From LMUY01 sp964244655 (GTDB lineage: Bacteria > Pseudomonadota > Alphaproteobacteria > Acetobacterales > Acetobacteraceae), in assembly GCA_964244655.1 (NCBI GenBank), contig CAXTJU010000001.1:1-64000 (forward strand): DNA of 64,000 bases, written 5' to 3'. Shown one piece after another: positions 36,532-45,427 of the stretch. The position numbers and the translations under genes are program-made. The notes under the pieces are model-generated. The model saw only the letters and a list, made by a program, of their open reading frames with translations. It searched no databases and was not told the DNA's origin. Numbering within the stretch: the stretch's first letter is position 1; the number at the start of each line of letters is the position of its first letter.

Positions 36532-37163
36532 CAGTCGATCCCGACGATCTTGTGGGTCTGCAAGCTCAGCCGCCATTGCGGGTGGCGCAGGCAATAACCG
36601 ATGGCGGCACGGATATTGGTGGCGACGGCCTCGCCGTCCAGCGGCTGCAGGAAGAAGCGCTCGAAGGGCATGCCGGCGAACTGCGCCGGGTCGAGGTCTG
36701 GCTGTGGATACACCAGCTTGATTTCCTGCCCGGCCCGGATCCGCAACGGCGCCCCGGCCTTTGGGCTGACGCACAGCCAATCGACCCCGGTGGGCACCGG
36801 TTGGGTGCCGTTGGTCTCGACCGCAACCTGGAAGCCGCGGGCATGGACCGCCGCCGTCAGCGCCTCATCCAGTTGCAGCAGGGGCTCGCCCCCGGTGAAC
36901 ACCACCAAGCGATGGTCGGCTCCGCCAGTCCAGCGTGCCTCGATGTGGGCGGCCAACATCTCTGCTGTCTGGAATCGGCCGCCATTCTGGCCATCCGTGC
37001 CGATGAAGTCGGTGTCGCAGAACCGGCACACGGCGCTGGCGCGGTCGGCTTCCCGCCCCGTCCACAGGTTGCAGCCGGTGAACCGGGTGAACACCGCGGC
37101 GCGGCCGGTCTGCCCGCCCTCCCCCTGCAGGGTGTGGAAGCACTCCTTGACTGAGTAGGCCAT
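36531..37163 (-). CDS. queE: 7-carboxy-7-deazaguanine synthase (radical SAM)
   Basis: 210 residues. The iron-sulfur cluster loop is of the long type: Cys in FTGCNLW, then CRFC, giving C-X14-C-X2-C in place of the common C-X3-C-X2-C. This variant is known from other proteobacterial QueE enzymes. GGEPLL and VETNGTQ are the SAM-binding motifs. It makes 7-carboxy-7-deazaguanine from the QueD product. Start 37163 was chosen for the conserved KECFHTLQGEG N-terminus and GGAG upstream; an in-frame ATG 15 bases earlier is possible. Confidence 0.92.
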   Translation of the reverse strand: MAYSVKECFHTLQGEGGQTGRAAVFTRFTGCNLWTGREADRASAVCRFCDTDFIGTDGQNGGRFQTAEMLAAHIEARWTGGADHRLVVFTGGEPLLQLDEALTAAVHARGFQVAVETNGTQPVPTGVDWLCVSPKAGAPLRIRAGQEIKLVYPQPDLDPAQFAGMPFERFFLQPLDGEAVATNIRAAIGYCLRHPQWRLSLQTHKIVGID

Positions 37164-37254
37164 GCACTCACGCTCCATCGGCCAGCGGTCACCCCCTCGC
37201 CAAGCCTGCCGAAGCCGGATTAGGCTTGATGAAAGAGAAAAAACAGGGGGAACC

Positions 37255-38028
37255 GTGTCCGCCATCGCCGCAACCCCGCGAGTCAAGGCCATCCAGCGCA
37301 CTGCCTTGGCCATGCTCGTGCTGGCCGGCGTGGTCAACTACATCGACCGCGCTACCCTGGCCGCCGCCAACCCGCTGATCCGCAGCGAGATGGGACTGTC
37401 TATCGCCGACATGGGCTATCTGCTGTCGGCATTCCTGTGGGTTTACGCCCTCGCCCAGCTGCCTACGAGCGCCATGGTGGACAAACTCGGGCCGCGGCTG
37501 CTGACAGCCGGGCCGGAGCTGTGGTCGGCGGCGCGGTTGCTTGGGGAATTGGTGAGTACATTCGGCCAGTGCTTCGGCACGCGACTGCTGCTGGGCGTCG
37601 GCGAGGTGCCATAACTTCTCATCGGCGCTTGGGTAGCGCGGGACTGATTCAACCCGCACGATCGCGGTTTGGCGACGGGGGTTCTAAAATCTATTTTGTT
37701 CTCAGCACCACGAACTCTCTGCCGCTGCTGGCTTTCCTAATGGTGGCCTTAGGCTGGCGCTGGATGTTCGTTGTTATAGGCATGGCCGGGCTGATGGTGG
37801 CGATGCTGTGGTATGCAGTTCATCGCAACCCGCAGGATGTCGGGCCAACCTCGGTCGAGCTGGCGTATTACAGAGAGGGCGACCTACTGGGCCAGCGCGT
37901 GAGGGTTACACTGGCGGAGCGGCGGCAGCTGTTCCGTCCCACTTGGGACATGATCCTCGACTACTTCGGCATGATCTATCTTAGTTGTGTCCACACCGCA
38001 TGCTGCCCGGTTATTTCGAGACCAAGCG
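37255..38028 (+). pseudogene. decayed MFS transporter (hexuronate/sugar-acid permease type)
   Basis: A GTG start with GGGGGAA upstream opens a normal MFS N-terminus (VVNYIDRATLAAANPLI, WVYALAQLP). At 37612 a TAA interrupts it; the same frame then continues IGAWVARD, a TGA in place of Trp, and FNPHDRGLATG. A frameshift near 37690 moves to SLPLLAFLMVALGWRWMFVVIG and RNPQDVG, and another near 37990 to LPGYFETKR. After that, similarity ends about 70 bases before the IS630 copy. At least two stop mutations, two frameshifts and loss of the C-terminal half make it non-functional. Confidence 0.85.
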
Positions 38029-38100
38029 GTGTGTGACACCGATCCGCTTTGAAATTGACTTGGATGTGCTTTGGGGCGGCTTGAGGCTTTCTGGTTCTGA

Positions 38101-38127
38101 TACGGCCTGACCTGGTTTGGGTGGGCA
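38101..38127. repeat. left terminal inverted repeat of the IS630 remnant
   Basis: TA followed by CGGCCTGACCTGGTTTGGG and GTGGGCA. It matches the complement of the right end at most positions after the first four bases. This is a by-eye alignment. Confidence 0.6.
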
Positions 38128-38133
38128 GCCTGG

Positions 38134-38726
38134 ATGGCAAACGGTTGGTGGTTTGCGGTCAGATGCCTGTGGCGAAGATTGGTCGGCTGGCCCGGCGCGC
38201 GCCGGACCGTGGCGGCCCGGATGCAGGCGATTGCAGGCGCACTGGATGGGCTGACGCGGGCGGAGGCGACAAGGCTGGCCGGCATGGAGCGCCAAGCGCT
38301 GCGCGATGCCCTGGTGCGCTACAACGCCGAGGGGCTGGCAGGCTTGCACGACCGCCCGCGGCCCGGCTCCGAGCCGTGGCTGGACGAGACGCAGCGCGCG
38401 GCACTGCGCCAACTGGCGCTGGACGGGCCGGACGTGGAGGCCTCTGGCTTGTCCGCCTGGAGCTTGGCAGACCTGTGCCGCGAAGTGGTCGCCGACGCCC
38501 TGGCCGCGCTGCCCAACGTGTACTGGTTTGGCTGCCGCCCTACAGCCCTGAGCTGAACCCGATCGAGCGGGTCTGGCTCCACCTGCGCAAGCGCCACCCC
38601 AGTCACAGGATGCTGGCCGAGTACAACGCCATCATCGACGCCCTCTGCAGCGCCTGCCACAAGCTCATCCCAAAACGGCTGCAAACCCTGACAGGATGCC
38701 CCTCCCTAAACCAAGCCAGCTTCTAG
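38134..38726 (+). pseudogene. IS630-family transposase remnant
   Basis: The first frame (38134-38556) gives the N-terminal helix-turn-helix part, with ATRLAGMERQALRDALVRYN and the linker GLAGLHDRPRPGSEP, up to SLADLCREVVADAL. The last part of the DDE domain, PPYSPELNPIERVWLHLRKRH, lies in a different frame downstream of about 38510. The middle, holding the first two catalytic aspartates, is absent. So there is both an internal deletion and a frame break, and no active transposase can be made. Confidence 0.75.
38697..38725. repeat. right terminal inverted repeat of the IS630 remnant
   Basis: TGCCCCTCCCTAAACCAAGC followed by CAGCTTCTA, ending in the TA of the target duplication. Complementary to the left end with a few mismatches. 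The transposase stop codon TAG lies across the outer end. Confidence 0.6.
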
Positions 38727-39423
38727 GCAGGCCGGCATGAGTTCTTCCAGGACCGATTCACGCCTATATTGGGGGATGGCGTGGCAGCCATAACATCTCT
38801 GGTCATGGCGTGGACTGTGGCGTTTAAACAGGGACATCTTACGCCCCGTCAAAGGTTTTCCGAAGGGTGCAGCCGGAGTGTATTTTTTAAGACGCCATCA
38901 AGGCGTGCCATTTTGATCAAAGCCGACTATGCAGCTTACATCTATACAAAATCAGAAGGACTGAGGCTGGTTCTGGATGGCAAGCGTCCTGAGATTGGCA
39001 AGTTCGTGTGAGCCAAAGACGCGGGCGGAATGGACTTGATTACTATTTCTACAACAAAAAGACTATTCAAGCTCACGCAACACAATGACCTTGACTGGCT
39101 TCCGAAGCCACCAAGACTTACGTTGATTGATGCAGAAACTGTAACTTATGTGCCTTCGTGGGACGTACCACTGTTCTTCGCCTCAAGCCAACTTTGGTCA
39201 ATCGATCGCAGCGGAGCAGTCCAGCTTATCCTTCGAGACTTTCCCCCATTCCAATCTGGAAAAGCTTCTGCCACTGCCGAGCGGGGAGAGCGTGTTCATA
39301 AGCGGGGGTCGTCAAGGTAACGTCGTGCTGTTCCGTAAGCCGGGTGATATTGACGGCCAACGTCTGGCAAGTGCCCCTTCGTCCAAGTGACGTTCACAAC
39401 AATCTATGCTGAAAGTCGCCAAC
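38727..39423. other. unassigned low-GC remnant DNA, about 700 bases
   Basis: No intact gene is recognised. A frame ending at 39011 reads HEFFQDRFTPILGDGVAAIT then SEGLRLVLDGKRPEIGKFV and looks like the tail of a real protein without a start. Another at 39030-39320 (MDLITISTTKRLFKL, then WLPKPPRLTLIDAETVTYVP) overlaps a third frame (FPHSNLEKLLPLPSGESVF) up to 39390, suggesting one gene broken by a frameshift. Codon use and GC are far below the core. Interpretation: leftovers of acquired genes next to the IS copy. Confidence 0.5.
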
Positions 39424-40932
39424 TTAGTTTGCGCCGCGCAACCGGTGCATCACATCCTTCAACGCCGGATAAAGGTCCTTGTAAATTCTATAAAGCCGGT
39501 CGTACTGCGAACGCGCCGCCGGGTTCGGCTGCGCGCGGTCCGCCAGCGTCACCCACCCGGTCGATGCGGCTTCCGTCGTCACTAGCCCGGCGCCCAACCC
39601 CGCCAGCAGCGCCGCTCCCAGCGCCGCCTCCACGTTCTCAGCGATGGTGCGGACGGGGTAGCCGGTGGTGTCGGCGATGATCTGCATCCACAAATCCGAA
39701 TGTGCCGCCCCGCCGACCACGATCAGCGCATCCGCCAGATCCTTCATGGTGTGACGGCCGGCGTCCATGTTGTGGCGCAGGGCGAAGGTGACGCCCTCCA
39801 ACACCGCGCGATAGATCTCGGCGCGACTGTTGGACAGGTTCAACCCGACGAACGCGCCGCTGGCTTGGTCGTCCCACACCGGGCTGCGCTCGCCCATCAG
39901 ATAAGGCAGGAACACCACGCCGCCGCTGTCCGCCGCAGCTTCCGCATCCAGCTGCGCGGCGGACACGGTGCCCGCGCCGTCGCGGCAGAACTGCGACTGA
40001 AACCAGGATACCGATGCCCCGGCGGTAATCGCGCCGCCGAACACGTAGAGGTCCTCCATGCCGTTGAACACGTGCGGCATGGCGATCAGCCCGTGCCGCG
40101 CGTCGGCGTGGCGGGTGACGCTGCCCCAGCACATGCTGGTGCCGATCATGGCGACGTGCTGGCCTGGCCGGGTGGCGCCGGCGGCGAAGGTAGCGACCGC
40201 CGCGTCTACCCCGCCCGCCATCACGGGGGTGCCCGCGAGTAGCCCAGTGCGTCCAGCCCAGGTGCCCGAAATCACACCTACCGGCGCCGAGGACTCCACC
40301 AGCCGTTCCGGCATCATCGAGCGCGGGATACCCAGCGCGTCCAGCATCTCGCCCGACCAGGCGCGCGCCTTGATGTCATACACGCCGCCGATGTTGCCGG
40401 CCGAGGAATGATCGACCGCCACGGCCCCCGTCAGTTGCTCAATCACCCAGGCGTTCGGCGGCAGCAGGTGCCGAGTCCGCGCCCATACCTCGGGGCGGTT
40501 GCGTTGCAGCCACAGCATCTTGGTGAAGCCGTAATAGCTGTCTACGCCGTTGCCGGTGATGTCGTACAGCCGGTTCAGGTCCTGCGTCGCCCGCACGTGC
40601 GCCACTTCCGCCCCGGCGCGGCGGTCCATCCAGATCAGGCACGGATGCAGCGGCTGCATCTCGGCATCTACCGGGATGCCGGAGCCGCCATACAGGCTAC
40701 TGACGCAAAGCCCGGCGATCTCGCCCGCCGGCACGCCCGCCTTGGCCACGCACCCGGCGATGCACACCGCCACCGCCTCCAGCCACACCCGCGCATCCTG
40801 CTCCGCCCAGAGCGGCTGCGGCGTGTCCGGGGCATAGGCGTGGCTATGCTGCGCCAGGATGCGCCCGCCTGCATCGGCCAGCAGCGCCTTGGTGCTCTGC
40901 GTGCCGATATCGACGCCGACGACGTAGGGCAT
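39424..40932 (-). CDS. FGGY-family carbohydrate kinase (xylulokinase-like)
   Basis: 502 residues. N-terminal phosphate loop VGVDIGTQSTKALLAD, substrate region WMDRRAG, second-domain ATP motifs AMIGTSMCWGS and VVGGAAHSDLWMQIIAD. FGGY kinases phosphorylate keto-sugars such as xylulose, ribulose or erythrulose. The dehydrogenase upstream is of the erythritol/threitol type, so a ketotetrose or ketopentose made by that enzyme is the likely substrate; this is inference. Start at MPYVVG, two bases after the dehydrogenase stop; last gene of the operon. Confidence 0.85.
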   Translation of the reverse strand: MPYVVGVDIGTQSTKALLADAGGRILAQHSHAYAPDTPQPLWAEQDARVWLEAVAVCIAGCVAKAGVPAGEIAGLCVSSLYGGSGIPVDAEMQPLHPCLIWMDRRAGAEVAHVRATQDLNRLYDITGNGVDSYYGFTKMLWLQRNRPEVWARTRHLLPPNAWVIEQLTGAVAVDHSSAGNIGGVYDIKARAWSGEMLDALGIPRSMMPERLVESSAPVGVISGTWAGRTGLLAGTPVMAGGVDAAVATFAAGATRPGQHVAMIGTSMCWGSVTRHADARHGLIAMPHVFNGMEDLYVFGGAITAGASVSWFQSQFCRDGAGTVSAAQLDAEAAADSGGVVFLPYLMGERSPVWDDQASGAFVGLNLSNSRAEIYRAVLEGVTFALRHNMDAGRHTMKDLADALIVVGGAAHSDLWMQIIADTTGYPVRTIAENVEAALGAALLAGLGAGLVTTEAASTGWVTLADRAQPNPAARSQYDRLYRIYKDLYPALKDVMHRLRGAN

Positions 40933-40934
40933 GA

Positions 40935-42032
40935 CTAAGCGGTCATCGGCTTCAGCAGCACCTTGATTGAGTCGAGCGAGTTGGCCACCTTGATGGCCTC
41001 CTCCCACTCTTCAAGCGCGTAGCCATGGGTGACGATGCCCTGCGAGGTCACCAGCCCGCGGTCCAGCAGGTCGATCGCGATCGGGTAGCAGTACGGGCCG
41101 AGGTGCACGCCGCGCACGTCCAGCTCCTTGCGATCGCCGATGATCGAGAAATCCATGGTCACGTCGCTGCCGAACACCGAGAACTCCACGAAACGGCCCA
41201 GCTTGCGGATCATCGCCATGCCCTGCGTGACGCCAGAGGGCGACCCCGTCGCCTCAATGTACACGTCGCAGCCATAGCCGCCGGTCATGCCCTGCACGAT
41301 CGCCAGCGCGTCCTGCTCCTTGGGGTTGATCACCACGTCGGCGCCGAATTGGGTGGCCAGCGCCAGCCGCTCCGGCACCATGTCGATCACGATCAGCTTC
41401 TTCGGCGTCTTGAGCTTGGCGACCTGCACCATCATCAGCCCGATCGGCCCGGCACCGGCGATCACCACCACGTCGTCCAGCTGCACGTCGCCGCGCTGCA
41501 CCGTGTGAATGGCGCAGGACAGCGGCTCAATGATCGCCGCGTCCTCCAGCCGCATGGATTTCGGGATGACGTGGATGCGGGCGGTGGGCGGGATCAGCAT
41601 GTACTCGGACATGCCGCCATCGGCCACCTCGCGCTGAAAGCCGAAGATGTTGTGCACCTCGCACATCCAGTACTTGCCGGAGCGGCAGAACCGGCAGCGG
41701 TCGCACGGCACGATCTGCTCGGCGATCACGGTGTCGCCAGGCTGCACGCCGAAATGCTCGGCAGCCCCCTCGCCCAGATCGTCCACAATGCCGAAGAACT
41801 CGTGCCCGGGAATCACCGGCGGCTTGACGTAGGCGGGAGTACCCGGCGCGCCCCAGAACATCTTGGCCCCGCCCCAGCACTTGCAGTCGCTGGCGCAGAT
41901 GCCGCACGCGGTGATGCGGATCACCATCTCGCGGGATTTCGGCGCCGGACGCGACACCTTCTCCACCCGGTAGTCCTCCGGGCCGTGGCAGACGATCGCC
42001 GTCATGCGGTCATTGGCGCCGATTGCGTTCAT
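40935..42032 (-). CDS. zinc-dependent polyol dehydrogenase, erythritol/L-threitol dehydrogenase-like
   Basis: 365 residues, medium-chain dehydrogenase. The catalytic zinc site starts at CGICASDCKCWGG with GHEFFG; the structural zinc motif is CDRCRFCRSGKYWMC; the Rossmann loop is VVIAGAGPIGLMMVQVA. From memory, the stretch GAKMFWG...PAYVKPPVIPGHEF and MCEVHNIFGFQ strongly resemble bacterial erythritol/L-threitol dehydrogenases that make erythrulose. An alternative start at 42005 (MTAIVCHGPEDY) is plausible. Lies between the permease and kinase genes of the same operon. Confidence 0.78.
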   Translation of the reverse strand: MNAIGANDRMTAIVCHGPEDYRVEKVSRPAPKSREMVIRITACGICASDCKCWGGAKMFWGAPGTPAYVKPPVIPGHEFFGIVDDLGEGAAEHFGVQPGDTVIAEQIVPCDRCRFCRSGKYWMCEVHNIFGFQREVADGGMSEYMLIPPTARIHVIPKSMRLEDAAIIEPLSCAIHTVQRGDVQLDDVVVIAGAGPIGLMMVQVAKLKTPKKLIVIDMVPERLALATQFGADVVINPKEQDALAIVQGMTGGYGCDVYIEATGSPSGVTQGMAMIRKLGRFVEFSVFGSDVTMDFSIIGDRKELDVRGVHLGPYCYPIAIDLLDRGLVTSQGIVTHGYALEEWEEAIKVANSLDSIKVLLKPMTA

Positions 42033-42065
42033 CTTGAAGCTCCATTCATGGTGCGGCGCGCCGGG

Positions 42066-43319
42066 TCATGCGCGGCCGTGGGAGGCGCGCGAGCGGCGCG
42101 CCAGGGAATCGACGATGACCGCCGTCGCCAGCACCGCGCCGGTGATCATGTAGCGCAGCGAGGAGGACAGATCGAGCAGGGTCAGCCCGCTCGCGATCGA
42201 TTGGATGACGATGATGCCGAGCAGGGCCGAGTAGGCGCTGCCACGTCCGCCGAACAGGCTGGTGCCGCCGATCACCGCGGCGGCGATGGCGTCGAGGTTC
42301 ACGTCGCCGGTGCCGGCCTGTTGGCTGGCGGAGGCGAGGCGGGCAGCAGACAGTATGCCACCGACCGCGGCCAGTGTCGAGCACAGCACGAAGGCGCTGG
42401 TGTAGATGGCGCGCACGTTGATGCCCGCCCGCCGGGCCGCCTCGCGGTTGCCGCCGACGGCGATCATCGAGCGGCCCCACTTCGTCCGCTTCAGGGCATA
42501 TTCCATGCCCACGACTAGGGCTGCGAAGAAGCCGAACATCCAGGGGATGCCGCGGTCGCGGTTGAGGTAGAAAACGATGATTTCGAGTACGGCAGCGAGG
42601 ACCACCGCACGGACGAGCAGGCCGTTGAGCGATTGCGCCGACAGCCCGGCCTGGCGTCGCCGGGATGCGGTGCGCAGCCCCGTGGCGAAGGTCGCGATGC
42701 CGGCCAGCGCGGCTAGCCCGTAGCTGACGGCGTGCGGCATCACGAGCGTCTCACCCAGCGTCACCATCGGCGATTCGTACGGCAGGTTGATCGATCCGCT
42801 GGCGCCGAGGATGTAGAGCTGCAGGCCGAGGACGGCGAGCAAGCCCGCCAGCGTCGAGACGAAGCTCGGCATTCCCAGGCGGTTGAATAGCAGCGCGTAA
42901 ACCGAGCCGATCACGGCGCCCACGGCCAACGCAGCCAAAATGGCGAGCCAAACCGGCCAGCCCATGTTGACCCACAGCACGCCGAGCATGGCCGAGGCGA
43001 AGCCGCTGACCGAGCCCACCGACAGGTCAATCTCGCCGACCATCAGGATGCAGACGATGCCGAGCGAGATCACGCCCACCGTCGAGCTGTCGAACAGCAG
43101 GTTGACCAGGTTGTTGCTCGACAGGAAGATCGGGTTGAGGCTCTCGAATACCGTCCAGATCACCACCAGCCCGACGACGACCGGCAGCGAGCCCAGGTCG
43201 CCTGAGCGCACCCGGTCGATCATGGAGCGGATCGCGCCCGCAACGCCGGTGTCGTGCCGGACACGCACGTCGCTGCGGTCGAGCAACGACGTCACAGCCG
43301 GCTTGGTCTCGATCGTCAT
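42066..43319 (-). CDS. ABC sugar/polyol transporter permease (RbsC/XylH type)
   Basis: 417 residues with ten or so membrane helices and the BPD_transp_2 signatures CILMVGEIDLSVGSVSGFAS and AVGGNREAARRAGINV. AAAVIGGTSLFGGRGSA near the C-terminus is typical of CUT2 permeases. The first 40 residues are a hydrophilic extension. The long family length suggests the XylH-like branch. The start ATG overlaps the stop of the ATPase gene (ATGA), which fixes it. Confidence 0.9.
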   Translation of the reverse strand: MTIETKPAVTSLLDRSDVRVRHDTGVAGAIRSMIDRVRSGDLGSLPVVVGLVVIWTVFESLNPIFLSSNNLVNLLFDSSTVGVISLGIVCILMVGEIDLSVGSVSGFASAMLGVLWVNMGWPVWLAILAALAVGAVIGSVYALLFNRLGMPSFVSTLAGLLAVLGLQLYILGASGSINLPYESPMVTLGETLVMPHAVSYGLAALAGIATFATGLRTASRRRQAGLSAQSLNGLLVRAVVLAAVLEIIVFYLNRDRGIPWMFGFFAALVVGMEYALKRTKWGRSMIAVGGNREAARRAGINVRAIYTSAFVLCSTLAAVGGILSAARLASASQQAGTGDVNLDAIAAAVIGGTSLFGGRGSAYSALLGIIVIQSIASGLTLLDLSSSLRYMITGAVLATAVIVDSLARRSRASHGRA

Positions 43320-44161
43320 GCGCGTATCTCCGCCGTGGCGTCCCGTTGGATCTGGCGCCGGCCGGAGCGCCGCGAGACCGAGTTGTCGGCAGCCCCGGTG
43401 ATGGCGCTGACCAGCTCCTGGTTGGATGCGTCGGGGTAGAACACGCCGTTGTTGCGTCCCAGCCGCAGCACGACGATGCGGTCCGCCACGGCGCGCACGT
43501 CCTCCATGTTGTGGCTGATCATGATGACCCCCAAGCCGCGGTCGCGCACCCGCTCGATCAGGTCGAGCACCTCGGCCGTCTGCGCCACGCCCAGCGCCGC
43601 GGTCGGCTCGTCCAACAAGATAAGCTTGGGATCGAGCAACAGGGAGCGCGCGATCGCCACGGTCTGGCGCTGCCCGCCGGAGAGCGAGGCGACCGGCTCG
43701 CGCACGCTGGGGATGCGGGCGGACAGCTCGTTCAGCAACGTCCAGGCACGGATTTCCATCGACACCTCGTCGAGTTGCATCGGGCGCAGCTCCTTGCCGA
43801 GGAAGATGTTGGCGACCACGTCGAGGTTCTCGCACAAGGCGAGGTCCTGGAAGACGGTCGCGATGCCGAGGGCCAGCGCATCGCTCGGCCCCGAGAGCGT
43901 TACGGGCTTGCCCGCGAACGTCATGGTCCCGGCGCTGGGCTGGTGCACGCCGGAGAGAACCTTGATCAGCGTCGATTTCCCGGCGCCGTTGTCACCCACC
44001 AGCGCCACGACCTCGCCCGCCTGCACGTCCAGGTCGATGCCGGTCAGCGCGGAGACCGCGCCGAAGTTCTTGGAAATGCCGCGAAGGCTGAGCACCGGCT
44101 CGCTTTGGTGCGCGGGCACCGCTTCGCTTTGGTGCGCCGGTTCAGTCCATGTGTCAGTCAT
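43316..44161 (-). CDS. ABC sugar/polyol transporter ATP-binding protein, single-domain CUT2 type
   Basis: 281 residues. Walker A GDNGAGKST, signature SLSGGQRQTVAIAR, Walker B LILLDEPTAALG and the H-loop ISHNMEDV are all intact. Unlike RbsA or XylG it has one ATPase domain, so two copies would be used, as in FrcA-type systems. Residues about 7-24 contain a short tandem repeat (AHQSEAVP, AHQSEPVL), encoded by a repeated gctttggtgcgc on the plus strand. It lies 92 bases after the binding-protein gene, across a strong hairpin. Confidence 0.9.
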   Translation of the reverse strand: MTDTWTEPAHQSEAVPAHQSEPVLSLRGISKNFGAVSALTGIDLDVQAGEVVALVGDNGAGKSTLIKVLSGVHQPSAGTMTFAGKPVTLSGPSDALALGIATVFQDLALCENLDVVANIFLGKELRPMQLDEVSMEIRAWTLLNELSARIPSVREPVASLSGGQRQTVAIARSLLLDPKLILLDEPTAALGVAQTAEVLDLIERVRDRGLGVIMISHNMEDVRAVADRIVVLRLGRNNGVFYPDASNQELVSAITGAADNSVSRRSGRRQIQRDATAEIRA

Positions 44162-44208
44162 AACCGGCGAACCTTTCGGGAAACGTGGCCGCAGCGCAAA
44201 GGCGTGGG

Positions 44209-44244
44209 GGCCGCCTGGCCGGCCACAAGGCCAGCCAGGCGGCC
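44209..44244 (-). terminator. intercistronic stem-loop between binding protein and ATPase genes
   Basis: GGCCGCCTGGC pairs perfectly over 11 bp with GCCAGGCGGCC; inside, after one mismatch, GGCC-ACAA-GGCC closes the loop. No T run follows. Hairpins at this position in binding-protein operons commonly reduce downstream expression and protect the upstream message, giving more periplasmic protein than membrane parts. Confidence 0.75.
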
Positions 44245-44253
44245 CGGGTCGGC

Positions 44254-45366
44254 TTAGGGCGTGATGCCGAGCTTCTTGCAGCCTTCGGCATAGCGGCCGG
44301 TGCACAGTACCGCCGCCGTCTCGATCGGCTTGCCGTTGACCATCTTGTCAACGATCTCTGCCTTGAGGTTGGAAGCCGTGATGAGCGTCGGCGTGAACAG
44401 CTGCGTCGGCGTGTTGAACAGCTGGGCGTCGGCCTTGGGCGCCTGGCCGGACAGCAGCTGCACCGCGACGTTCGCGGCCGCAGCAGCCACGATCTCGCTC
44501 GGCTTTGAGATCGTGTTGTACTGGTCGCCGGAGATGATCAGCTGCAGCCCGGCAATCGTCGCGTCGTTGCCGGTCACCGACGGCACCGGCTCGACGCCGG
44601 CCGCCTTGAAGGCCGCGATCGCCCCGCCGCCCGTGCCGTCATTGGCGGCGACGACGCCCACGATCTTCTTGCCGAAGCGCGAGATTTGGCCGCTGACCCA
44701 TTGCTGCGCCTTGGCAGGCGCCCATTCCGGCGTGTCGTACTCGGCCAGCGTCTTGTAGCCGCCCTCGCCGATGCCCTCGTGGATGCCCTTCTTGATGAGT
44801 CCGGCCGCCGCGTCGGTGGGCGAGCCGTTGACTTCGAGCAGGCCGGCATCCCCGGGCGCCACGTGCATGGCCTTCAAGTGCTCGACCAGCGACTCCGCAA
44901 TCGACTTGCCGATCGCCTCGTTGTTGAACGACACGTAATAGTCCGCCGGGGTGGACGGCACGGGCCGGTCATAGGCGATGACCTTGATGCCCTGGCCCCG
45001 CGCCTGCTTCACCAGCGATGCCGCGGCGGCCGAGTCGACCGGGTCGATCACGATGGCCTTGGCGCCCTGGGAGATGACCGAGTTGAACTGCTGCTGCTGC
45101 CGCGAGGCGTCGCCGTCCGCGTTCTGGTAGAGCACCTTGCAGCTGGGGCAGAGCTTCGTCATCTCGGCCACGAAGCCGGGGTGGTCGTGCTCCTCATAGC
45201 GTGTCGAGCTCTGGTCCGGCATCAGGAACGCGACCGTCGTGTCCGAAATCCCGGCCGCGGAGGCGGCCGGCCCGGCGAGGACGGACAGAACGAGCGCCGC
45301 GGCGCCGGCCAGCGGCGTGATGGACGTTGACGCCTGATACTTCTTGGAGGTGGGCTTCTGAGGCAT
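44254..45366 (-). CDS. periplasmic sugar/polyol-binding protein (XylF/RbsB type)
   Basis: 370 residues with a long signal peptide (cleavage near SAAG, about residue 39). Periplasmic binding protein type 1 fold: TVAFLMPDQSSTRYEEHDHPGF, AIVIDPVDSAAAASLV, YYVSFNNEAIGKSIAESL. The sequence belongs to the xylose-binding-like branch, but ligand specificity is open; the downstream dehydrogenase and kinase suggest a polyol. First structural gene of the operon, 61 bases after the AraC regulator gene and in the same direction. Confidence 0.9.
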   Translation of the reverse strand: MPQKPTSKKYQASTSITPLAGAAALVLSVLAGPAASAAGISDTTVAFLMPDQSSTRYEEHDHPGFVAEMTKLCPSCKVLYQNADGDASRQQQQFNSVISQGAKAIVIDPVDSAAAASLVKQARGQGIKVIAYDRPVPSTPADYYVSFNNEAIGKSIAESLVEHLKAMHVAPGDAGLLEVNGSPTDAAAGLIKKGIHEGIGEGGYKTLAEYDTPEWAPAKAQQWVSGQISRFGKKIVGVVAANDGTGGGAIAAFKAAGVEPVPSVTGNDATIAGLQLIISGDQYNTISKPSEIVAAAAANVAVQLLSGQAPKADAQLFNTPTQLFTPTLITASNLKAEIVDKMVNGKPIETAAVLCTGRYAEGCKKLGITP

Positions 45367-45427
45367 GGACGCTTCCTTCGTGGAATGATTACGGGCCGTT
45401 GCTGTTTGGTGGAGGCAGGACGCCTCG

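Larger units (their letters stand above)
38101..38725 (+). mobile_element. internally deleted IS630-family insertion sequence
   Basis: About 625 bases bounded by TA dinucleotides at 38101-38102 and 38724-38725, the target duplication expected for IS630. Imperfect terminal inverted repeats lie inside them (CTGACCTGGTTTGGG at left, the complement CTGGCTTGGTTTAGGG at right). Full IS630 elements are about 1.1-1.2 kb; here the middle of the transposase is missing, so the copy can move only with help. It sits just downstream of the decayed transporter. Confidence 0.72.

Noticed and set aside
37437..38036. 199-codon open frame as a separate gene
   Set aside because: Its second half is the continuation of the broken MFS transporter in a shifted frame; the first half is a shadow of the intact N-terminal frame.
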